Below are positions 17,726-24,689 of a stretch of 64,000 bases of DNA, piece by piece. This DNA is from JAHEJE01 sp965216335. Lineage in GTDB: Bacteria > Pseudomonadota > Alphaproteobacteria > Rhizobiales > Aestuariivirgaceae. Both the position numbers and the translations under genes were made by a program. The stretch covers positions 3,224,001 to 3,288,000 of the forward strand of contig OZ244154.1 in NCBI GenBank assembly GCA_965216335.1, read 5' to 3'. Every line of letters begins with the position of its first letter. The first letter of the stretch is position 1. The notes beneath the pieces were generated by a model. That model was not told the origin of the DNA. It saw only the letters and a program-made list of their open reading frames with translations, and ran no database searches.

Positions 17726-18856
17726 CTACCAGTGGTTGATGCGTGGCCAGTGAGCGGTGATGCGACCGTTGACGACGGCATGATAGCCGGGAAAGGCAGC
17801 CGCCGTCATGCAGCAATGGTTCGGAAGAATGCGCAATTGCGTGCCGGGGGTGAGGCGGTCGAACGGCAGAGGTGCGCCGGACTTGGTGGTGATCAGGCCG
17901 TGTTCCTGATTGACTCCCGCAACGATGACATCCGGAATCACCGCGCCGTTCACGTCGCACACGAGGCCATATCCCGCATCGAAATCCGTGCCCGCCGTTG
18001 AGCGGTCGGCCGATAGCGCCAAAGCCCCGGCGTCACAGATGATACGGTTCTTGTCCGGATAGACACCGTTGACCGTGGTCAGCACGCTGAGTGCGATGTC
18101 TTCGATGGTGCAGCAGCCGAGCCCGGCCTGAAAGACGTCCCAGAAGGTATAGACCCCGGCCCGCAGCTCGCTGGCGGCACTCAGATCGTCGGCCCAGATC
18201 AGCGGCGGCGTGGAGCCGAAACTGGTCATTTCGCACGGGCACCCGGCGGCTTCCAGCCTGGTCTTGGCGTCGGCCAGCGCCGCGTTGTGCTCGGCACACA
18301 GGGCGCGCATCTGGTCCGGCGTCGACAGATCATAGGATGCCCCGCCGTAGGACATCACGCCACACAGGCGGGTATTTTCGTGTTCATGGATGAACCGGGC
18401 GAGGTCGAGGAACCGGTCGCTCGCCGGATCGATGCCGGCGCGATGGCCATCGACATCGATCTCTATGACCAAAGGCAGCACAAAGCCCACCGCATCCGCC
18501 GCCTCGGCGCACAGACGTGCGGCATCGGCGTTGTCGATCAGGCATTTGAGGTCGCCGCCCGCGGCCTGCAGCCGGGCCACATGCGCGACCTTGTTGGCCG
18601 TCAGCGCCACGGCATAGAACAGGTCGGTGATGCCGTTCCCTACAAAATAATCGGCCTCCCGCAGCGTCGAGACAGCAAGCCCCTTTGCATTCCGCGCCAG
18701 GATGCGGCGGGCGATGTCGATGCTCTTGGCGGTCTTGATGTGTGGCCTGAGGCGTACGCCGAGCCGGGCGGAAATATCCGCCAGCCGCGTAATGTTGGCA
18801 TCCAGCTTGGACTCGTCGACCAAGAGGGCAGGGGTTTCAATGTCGAATGTGGGCAT
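17726..18856 (-). CDS. DSD1-family D-threonine aldolase/D-serine dehydratase-like PLP enzyme
   Basis: A 376-residue fold-type III PLP enzyme. The start MPTFDIETPALLVDESKLD is chosen because sequence upstream comes from a palindromic repeat. The PLP lysine lies in RPHIKTAKS (~residue 43). The C-terminal metal motif HxC appears as PNHCCMT, typical of D-serine dehydratase and D-threonine aldolase. These enzymes cleave or dehydrate D-beta-hydroxy amino acids. It lies 14 bases upstream of the StcD-like gene. A beta-hydroxylated amino acid derivative as pathway intermediate is a reasonable inference. Confidence 0.85.
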   Translation of the reverse strand: MPTFDIETPALLVDESKLDANITRLADISARLGVRLRPHIKTAKSIDIARRILARNAKGLAVSTLREADYFVGNGITDLFYAVALTANKVAHVARLQAAGGDLKCLIDNADAARLCAEAADAVGFVLPLVIEIDVDGHRAGIDPASDRFLDLARFIHEHENTRLCGVMSYGGASYDLSTPDQMRALCAEHNAALADAKTRLEAAGCPCEMTSFGSTPPLIWADDLSAASELRAGVYTFWDVFQAGLGCCTIEDIALSVLTTVNGVYPDKNRIICDAGALALSADRSTAGTDFDAGYGLVCDVNGAVIPDVIVAGVNQEHGLITTKSGAPLPFDRLTPGTQLRILPNHCCMTAAAFPGYHAVVNGRITAHWPRINHW

Positions 18857-18894
18857 GGCGGTTTCAGTCCAGTTTGCGATTGCAGCATGCGCCT

Positions 18895-19017
18895 CCTCCC
18901 CCAGAAAGGGGGAGGATCGAGGTGGGGGTTGATGGCCCCTGCAACTGCACATTTATTGAGTGTTTGCGCACCGCCGGCCAACCCCCATCCCGGCCTTCCC
19001 CCTTGCTGGGGGAAGGA
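18895..19017. repeat. Family A palindromic repeat, copy A2 (degenerate)
   Basis: The left arm CCTCCCCC-AGAAA-GGGGGAGG is conserved and the right arm ends CTTGCTGGGGGAAGG. The inner stem has decayed (TTGATGGCCCCTGC against GCACCGCCGGCCAA), and the fourth-run G pattern is broken. It lies between two co-directional minus genes, just outside the DSD1-like start. Confidence 0.8.
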
Positions 19018-19029
19018 GAGAAGATGCAA

Positions 19030-19416
19030 CTAAGCCTTGTCAGGCGCAACATCGGGGTAACTGTTGGCGATGCTGGTTGATGGGGAGTTGCTGGCCGGAT
19101 AGACGGCGTAGAAGAAGGTCACCCGTTCGGGCGCGTCGTAGACCAGTGCGGTGTCTGCCGGGATCCACAGGGTATCGCCCGGCCCGGCGTTATAGACATC
19201 ATTACCGACCCGCAGCTTGAAGTTTCCCTCGTGGATGAACAGCACCTCGTCATAGGTCACCGTCCATGGCACGTTGCAGCCGGCATCGAAAATGCCGATG
19301 CCGGCGCCGAGCGTTTCGCTGTTGGACACGTTGACCAGCGCCAGCACACTGGCCTTTGTGTCGTTGGGCAGGTCGAACGGCTGGTCGGCCTTGCGGAACA
19401 GCTGCACCTTGCTCAT
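19030..19416 (-). CDS. EutQ-like cupin protein
   Basis: A 128-residue single-domain cupin: IFDAGCNVPWTVTYDEVLFI, HEGNFKLRVG, AGPGDTLWIPAD. The layout resembles the cupin half of ethanolamine-utilisation EutQ and small cupins found beside amine-catabolic genes. A full set of His metal ligands is not evident (one His, one Glu near the first motif), so it may be a binding or structural protein. It ends the M24/cupin pair: only 3 bases separate its ATG from the end of the M24 gene upstream, so they are cotranscribed. Confidence 0.7.
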   Translation of the reverse strand: MSKVQLFRKADQPFDLPNDTKASVLALVNVSNSETLGAGIGIFDAGCNVPWTVTYDEVLFIHEGNFKLRVGNDVYNAGPGDTLWIPADTALVYDAPERVTFFYAVYPASNSPSTSIANSYPDVAPDKA

Positions 19417-19419
19417 GGC

Positions 19420-20688
19420 TCAGACCCAGTCTTCCAGCGGGAACTCGTCGAGCCGCCTGGTGCCGTCCTCGGTGACCAGAACCTGAATTTCCAGCTTGAT
19501 GCATTCCCGGCCGCCTTCAACGCCGGTGCAGGTTTCCACGCACAGCACGTCACCGGGCAGGAACGAGCCTTCGTAGCCGGCACCCTGGTCCATGTCGACA
19601 TGGGTCGGGATCGCCGGATATTCGTCGCACAGGCCGACACCGTGCAGCGCCACGCCATAGCGGCAGGCCCAGAACTCTTGCGGCATGCGCCAGGATTTCT
19701 CGTTGAATTCGTGATAGGTCATGCCCGGCTGGATGATCTTCCAGTTGTGCATGATCTGGTTGACGGCGTGTTCGTAAAGCCGCTTCTGCTCGTCCGTCGG
19801 CGGCACCAGCCCAATGGTCCACGAGCGCGAGATGTCCGAGCAATAGCCATAAGGGCCGACGAGATCGGTATCGAACGACAGCATGTCGCCATCGACGCCG
19901 GAATGGTCGGACGATTCCTGGAACCACGGATTGGTGCGCTCGCCGATCGCCAGCAGGCGGGTCTCGATCCACTCGCCGCCGTTGCGGATGTTTTCGTAAT
20001 GCAGCTCTGCCCAGATCTCGTTCTCCGTCTTGCCGGCAACGGAGTTCTCGCGCATGCGCCACATGCCGGCTTCGCAGACCTTGATGGTCCAGTCCATCAG
20101 GATCAGCTCCTCGGCCGACTTCTTGCGGCGCGCCTGTTCGGTGATCTGCTGGCCTTCGACGATCTCGACACCGCGGGCGCGCAGCAGGTCGACGCCGAGC
20201 GGTTCCATCTTGTCGACCGCCAGGCGCATGTTGCCGCCGCCGTGCTGACGGACAAGGTCGGCGATCTCATCGGCCCATTCCGCCGCTTTCTCCTCGGTGC
20301 GCGGACCGGAGGAGAAGTAAAACCATGAGATGCATGGCCGCACCTCGTCGACGCAATCGAGGCCTTCGGCCAGGTGCATCGCCTGCTTGTATTCGAACGA
20401 GATCGTCGGACCATTGGAGCACACCAGCGCATAGCGTGCCGCGTTATGCATGGTCCAAATCTGCATGTCCGAACAGTCCGTGGCATAGCGGATGTTGAGC
20501 GGGTCGTAGAGCAGGATGGCCGCGCAATCGTGTTTTGCCAACTCGTCCTTCAGCCTCTTGTGGCGATACTTGCGCACTGTGTTGATGGTGCCCGGCGGCA
20601 CCGGGTTCTTGAGCGGCGCGGCCCCTGCCTCAAAGTTGAGATAGGCGGGTTTGCGCGGGTCGGAGAAGATGTCGATTTTTTTCAGCAT
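19420..20688 (-). CDS. DddP-like M24-family metalloprotein
   Basis: A 422-residue protein of pita-bread M24 fold. The start MLKKIDIFSDPRK is chosen because upstream sequence is repeat DNA. Six metal ligands are in place: D273 and D275 (SFDTDLVGPYG), D285 (CSDISRSW), H349 (HGVGLCDE), E385 (LCVETCTG) and E400 (KLEIQVL). The spacings fit those I recall for the DMSP lyase DddP (Asp295, Asp297, Asp307, His371, Glu406, Glu421) almost exactly. FNIRYATD-like (NIRYATDCSDMQIW) and GGEWIETRLL blocks also resemble DddP. DddP turns DMSP into acrylate plus DMS. Close relatives act as Xaa-Pro-type hydrolases, so the substrate is unproven. Confidence 0.75.
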   Translation of the reverse strand: MLKKIDIFSDPRKPAYLNFEAGAAPLKNPVPPGTINTVRKYRHKRLKDELAKHDCAAILLYDPLNIRYATDCSDMQIWTMHNAARYALVCSNGPTISFEYKQAMHLAEGLDCVDEVRPCISWFYFSSGPRTEEKAAEWADEIADLVRQHGGGNMRLAVDKMEPLGVDLLRARGVEIVEGQQITEQARRKKSAEELILMDWTIKVCEAGMWRMRENSVAGKTENEIWAELHYENIRNGGEWIETRLLAIGERTNPWFQESSDHSGVDGDMLSFDTDLVGPYGYCSDISRSWTIGLVPPTDEQKRLYEHAVNQIMHNWKIIQPGMTYHEFNEKSWRMPQEFWACRYGVALHGVGLCDEYPAIPTHVDMDQGAGYEGSFLPGDVLCVETCTGVEGGRECIKLEIQVLVTEDGTRRLDEFPLEDWV

Positions 20689-20731
20689 GGTTGTGGCCCT
20701 TTCAGGTGCAGAGGCTGTCGAAGAACTATTT

Positions 20732-20867
20732 CCCTCCCCCTTGTGGGGAGGGGCTAGGGGTGGGGGCAGAGCTTGCAACGAATGCCGCGTTCCGCATTTT
20801 TTGGACCGCCGCTGGCCCCACCCGGCCATTGCTCACGCAATGTCCACCCTCCCCACAAGGGGGAGGG
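20732..20867. repeat. Family B palindromic repeat, copy B1
   Basis: The left arm is CCCTCCCCC-TTGT-GGGGAGGGG and the right arm CCCTCCCC-ACAA-GGGGGAGGG. They are inverted copies, and each is also self-complementary. Four G-runs at 20745-20766 (GGGG-A-GGGG-CTA-GGGG-T-GGGGG) fit a quadruplex pattern. The inner hairpin is CATTGC/GCAATG at 20827-20842. It lies between two co-directional minus genes. Confidence 0.85.
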
Positions 20868-20890
20868 TACATGTGGTGCCCGCCTTGCCA

Positions 20891-23323
20891 TCAGCCCCTC
20901 ATGCGTTTGGCTTGCGGATCGAACAGCGGCTCGCGCTGCGGGTGGGCCGGGTAGCGTTCGCCGATGATTTCGATCTCAAAGCCGTCGTCTTCACCGGCGA
21001 TGGCCGCCGGCACATAGCCCATGGCGACGGACGCCTGCGCATAGTGGGCATAGCCGCCCGAGGTGATCCAGCCGACCACCTTGCCATTGTGCCAGATCGG
21101 TTCGTCGCCGATGACATCGACGTCCCTGGTATCGACGGTGAATACCGTGAGCGCCTTGTCACCGCCGTCCTGTTTCTCGGCGCGCGCAGCCTCATGGCCG
21201 ATGAATTCGTTCTTCTTGAGCGAGATGAAGCGGCCCATTTGCGCTTCGTACGGTCCGTAGATCGGCCGGTACTCGCGCGCCCAGGTGCCCCAGTTCTTTT
21301 CCAGTCTGAGCGACATCAGTGCCCGCCCGCCGACATGGCGCAGACCGAAATCGGCGCCCGCCTCGACAATCTGGTCATGCAGCCGGGTGAGATAGTCCGC
21401 CGGCACCCAGATCTCGTAGCCGAGATCGCCGGTGAAGGTAATGCGGCCGACCCGTGCGGGCACCAGCCCGATATCCATCTCGCGATAGGTCAGGAACGGA
21501 AAGGCCGCATTGGAGACATCCTCATGGGTCAGCCGCGACAGCAGCTCGCGCGACTTCGGCCCGGCAATCGACAGGCCGCACAACGTCGTGCCGAACGCGC
21601 GCACCACAACCGATCCATCCTCCGGCAGGTGCTGGGTGAACCAGCGCATGTGATAGTTCTCCGCCACGCCGGAGCCGAAGACGTAGAACCGCTCGTCGTC
21701 CGCCTTGGCGACGGTGAAGTCGCCGATCAGCTTGCCGGCCTCGTTGAGCATCGGTGTCAGCGTCAGCCGGCCCTTTGGCGGCATCCTGTTGGCCAGCAGG
21801 TGCGACAGCCAGGCTTCCGCACCCGGTCCGGTCACCTCGTACTTGGCATAGCCGGAAATCTCCAGCAGGCCGACGGCCTCGCGCACCGCCCGGCATTCCT
21901 CACCGACGATGTCGAACGCGTTCGAGCGCCTAAAGGTGATGTCCTCGACCGGCTCTGTGCCCTCGGGCGCAAACCACAGCGCCTGTTCCAGCCCATAGGC
22001 CGCGCCGAAGCAGGCGCCCATGGCCTTGTAGCGATCGTAGAGCGGCGTGGTGCGCAGCGGCCGCGCCGCGGGCAGCTCTTCGTTCGGGAATTGGATGCGG
22101 AACCGGCGGCCATAGTTCTCGCGCACTTTCTCGTTGGTGTAACTGAGCGTGGCGAAATCGCCGTAACGCGACACGTCCATCGCCCAGACATCGAAGCCCG
22201 GATCGCCGTCGACAATCCAGTTGGCCAGCGCCAGGCCGACGCCGCCGCCCTGGCTGAACCCGGCCATGACGGCGCAGGCCACCCAGTAGTTGTCCATGCC
22301 CCGGACCGGCCCGACCAGCGGGTTGCCGTCCGGCGCAAAGGCGAACGGTCCGTGGATGATGTTCTTGATGCCGGCGTTCTGGAAGGCCGGATAGCGCTCG
22401 AACCCGCGTGCCAGATTGTCGGCGATCTGGTCGAGGTCGGGCGGCAGCAGTTCGGAGGTAAAGTCCCACGGCGCCTCGACCGGCGACCACGGCACGCCAT
22501 TGGCTTCGTAGGTGCCCATCAGCATGCCGGTGCGTTCCTGGCGCATGTAAAGTTCGCCGTCGAAGTCGATGGCGTGGACGATCTCCTTGCCGTGTTCCTT
22601 GTTGAATTCGACGACCTCGGGGATTTCCTCGGTCAGGATGTACTGATGCGCCATGCATAGGCTCGGCAGCTCCAGCCCGGCCATCCGGCCCACCTCGCGG
22701 CCCCACAGGCCGCCGGCATTGACGATGTGCTCTGCATGGATGGTCTCTCCGTTCAGCGTCTCCACGTCCCATGAGCCGTCCGGGCGCTGTTTCGTCGTCG
22801 TCACCCGGTTGCGCAGCAGCACCTTGGCGCCACCCGCCCGTGCCGCCTTGGCATAGGCATGGGTGGTGCCGGACGGGTCGAGGTGACCTTCCAGCGGATG
22901 CCACATGGCGCCGATGAAGAACTGCTCGTCGAGCAGCGGATAAACCTTCTTGGCCTCGGCCACGGAAATCATTTCCGTGTCGACGCCGAGATAGCGGTTA
23001 CGCGCATGAGCCATCTTCAGCCAGTCGAGCCGGTCCTCGTCCGATACCAGCATCACGCCGCCGGTGACATGGCAACCGGTTGCCTGGCCGGAAATCTCCT
23101 CGATCTCTTCATAGAGTTTGATCGTGTATTCCTGCAGCTTGGCGACGTTGGGATCGCCGTTGAGGGTGTGAAAACCACCCGCTGCATGCCACGTGGCGCC
23201 GGATGTCAGTTCATCGCGCTCGATCAGCGCCACGTCGCTCCAGCCGCGCTTGGTGAGGTGAAAAAGAACCGAGGCGCCCACGACCCCGCCGCCGATGACC
23301 AGTACCCGATAGTCCGCACTCAT
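20891..23323 (-). CDS. Dimethylglycine/sarcosine dehydrogenase-like flavoprotein (FAD-GcvT fusion)
   Basis: An 810-residue enzyme. The N-terminal DAO-type FAD domain begins YRVLVIGGGVVGASVLFHL. The SGATWHAAG motif holds the His that binds FAD covalently in dimethylglycine and sarcosine dehydrogenases. The C-terminal half is a GcvT/aminomethyltransferase-like folate domain (ITFTGDLGYEIWVPADY, SLRLEKNWGTW). It oxidatively demethylates N-methylglycines, passing the one-carbon unit to tetrahydrofolate. It sits upstream of the DddP-like gene on the same strand. It is a plausible sink for sarcosine made by the creatinase at 5.1 kb. Confidence 0.88.
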   Translation of the reverse strand: MSADYRVLVIGGGVVGASVLFHLTKRGWSDVALIERDELTSGATWHAAGGFHTLNGDPNVAKLQEYTIKLYEEIEEISGQATGCHVTGGVMLVSDEDRLDWLKMAHARNRYLGVDTEMISVAEAKKVYPLLDEQFFIGAMWHPLEGHLDPSGTTHAYAKAARAGGAKVLLRNRVTTTKQRPDGSWDVETLNGETIHAEHIVNAGGLWGREVGRMAGLELPSLCMAHQYILTEEIPEVVEFNKEHGKEIVHAIDFDGELYMRQERTGMLMGTYEANGVPWSPVEAPWDFTSELLPPDLDQIADNLARGFERYPAFQNAGIKNIIHGPFAFAPDGNPLVGPVRGMDNYWVACAVMAGFSQGGGVGLALANWIVDGDPGFDVWAMDVSRYGDFATLSYTNEKVRENYGRRFRIQFPNEELPAARPLRTTPLYDRYKAMGACFGAAYGLEQALWFAPEGTEPVEDITFRRSNAFDIVGEECRAVREAVGLLEISGYAKYEVTGPGAEAWLSHLLANRMPPKGRLTLTPMLNEAGKLIGDFTVAKADDERFYVFGSGVAENYHMRWFTQHLPEDGSVVVRAFGTTLCGLSIAGPKSRELLSRLTHEDVSNAAFPFLTYREMDIGLVPARVGRITFTGDLGYEIWVPADYLTRLHDQIVEAGADFGLRHVGGRALMSLRLEKNWGTWAREYRPIYGPYEAQMGRFISLKKNEFIGHEAARAEKQDGGDKALTVFTVDTRDVDVIGDEPIWHNGKVVGWITSGGYAHYAQASVAMGYVPAAIAGEDDGFEIEIIGERYPAHPQREPLFDPQAKRMRG

Positions 23324-23650
23324 GAGTGAATCTGCCTTACCTATGTAAAACTCCTGAACCGCACCGGATCATGGATTTTTTCCCCGCGCAAGACGGCAAA
23401 CGACATGATGTGTCGCTTTTTTAGGGGGCAGCGGGCTGGCCGGGCGGGCGTGGCTCTACAGGTGAGAAATGCTCAACAAAATTCGGTGTTTCGACCGACG
23501 GTCAGCGAAGAACCGGCTTGTCCTTCGCTCCATTCCGATGGCTTGGCGCGACCGGCCCGGCGCAGGGCATATTGTCGACGGTGTTGAAAAATATGCAGGA
23601 TGAATTTGCGGGTATGGTGCCAACTGCTGTAGTTTTGCAGACCTTGTGCA
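23324..23650. other. Divergent intergenic region
   Basis: A 327-base gap between the divergent dehydrogenase (-) and oxygenase (+) genes, which must hold both promoters. It is AT-richer than its surroundings. A small hairpin CGACA-TGATG-TGTCG with a six-T run (23401-23422) could be a weak plus-strand terminator or attenuator. No coding sequence, tRNA or repeat-family member was seen. Confidence 0.5.
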
Positions 23651-24625
23651 ATGAGCGGTACGGCGGGCAGGATGACATCTGACGGATTCGAAGCCATTCC
23701 AATCATCGATGTGAGCGGCCTGGAAAACGGGTCCGCCGACCGGCCGCTGCTGGCCGAGACTTTCCGGGATGCGCTGCGCGATGTCGGCTTTGCCTACATT
23801 GCCGGCCATGGCGTGCCGGGCGAGGTGACCGAGGGCTTGCGCGATCAGGCAAAGCGCTTCTTCGATCTGCCGGACGAGGTCAAGCAGGCGATTGCCATCA
23901 ACGAATGGCACCGCGGCTACATGGCGCCGAACTCGTCAACCATCGTCACCTCGTCGGTGGCCGAGGTGACCAAGCCAAACCAGAGTGAATCCTTTCTGGC
24001 GCTGCATGACGTGGATCCCTGCGACCCCGCCTATGGCGCGCCGCTGCAGGGACCGAACCAATGGCCGGCGGAGCTGCCGTCTTTTCGGCGGGCCGCCGAG
24101 TATTACGCGACCGCGGTGGAAGGCCTGGCGCGCCGGCTGATGCCGGTTCTGGCACTGGCGCTCGGGCTGAAGGAGGACTACTTCAATGCCTACTTCGAAC
24201 AGCCGACCACCTTCCTGCGCCTGCTGCACTATCCGCCGCAGCCGGTGGAAGAGGGACTATTCGGCTCGGCGCCGCATACCGACTATGGCTTCATCACCCT
24301 GCTCGCCCAGGATGACGTCGGCGGGCTCGAGGTCAGGAACAAGGCCGGTGAATGGGTCGCCGCCCCGCCGATTCCTGATACGTTTGTGATGAACGTCGGC
24401 GATATCCTGGCACGCTGGTCCGGCGGCCTGTTCGCCTCCACCCCGCACCGGGTGATCAATACCTCAGGCCGCGAGCGCTATTCGCAACCGTTCTTCTTCG
24501 ACCCGTCGATGGATGCGGTGATCACACCCGCCGTCGATCACGGAGCGCCGTTCGAACCGGTCCGCTACGGCGATTACCTCATGGAGCGGATCGACAAGAA
24601 CTACACGCACCGGGTTGCCCGCTGA
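23651..24625 (+). CDS. 2-oxoglutarate/Fe(II) oxygenase, isopenicillin N synthase-like
   Basis: A 324-residue non-haem iron oxygenase. The facial triad is H209-x-D211 (PHTDYG) and H266 (STPHRVIN), and the 2-oxoglutarate-binding R-x-S is R276-Y-S278. An N-terminal DIOX domain begins FEAIPIIDVSGL. Enzymes of this kind hydroxylate or desaturate small molecules. Located next to N-demethylation genes, it could hydroxylate a betaine or amino acid; this is inference. Met8 (23672) is an alternative start. A strong hairpin follows the stop. Confidence 0.85.
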   Translation: MSGTAGRMTSDGFEAIPIIDVSGLENGSADRPLLAETFRDALRDVGFAYIAGHGVPGEVTEGLRDQAKRFFDLPDEVKQAIAINEWHRGYMAPNSSTIVTSSVAEVTKPNQSESFLALHDVDPCDPAYGAPLQGPNQWPAELPSFRRAAEYYATAVEGLARRLMPVLALALGLKEDYFNAYFEQPTTFLRLLHYPPQPVEEGLFGSAPHTDYGFITLLAQDDVGGLEVRNKAGEWVAAPPIPDTFVMNVGDILARWSGGLFASTPHRVINTSGRERYSQPFFFDPSMDAVITPAVDHGAPFEPVRYGDYLMERIDKNYTHRVAR

Positions 24626-24631
24626 ACGAAA

Positions 24632-24664
24632 AAAACACCGGGCCGATTGCCTGCCCGGTGTTTT
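24632..24664. terminator. Bidirectional rho-independent terminator
   Basis: AAAACACCGGGC (24632-24643) pairs perfectly with GCCCGGTGTTTT (24653-24664) around a 9-base loop, with an A-tract before and a T-tract after. It lies between the convergent oxygenase and ABC ATPase genes, so it can serve both strands. Confidence 0.9.
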
Positions 24665-24689
24665 CGATGTGGAAGCCGCAGCTTGACAG

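Noticed and set aside
18857..18952. N-terminal extension of the DSD1-like protein
   Set aside because: The extra 32 residues are encoded partly by family A copy A2, and the family start pattern begins at MPTFDIETPALLVDE.
20689..20829. N-terminal extension of the DddP-like protein
   Set aside because: The extra 47 codons run through family B copy B1 and read PPPLAPPHKGEG-like repeat sequence; the true start is MLKKIDIF.
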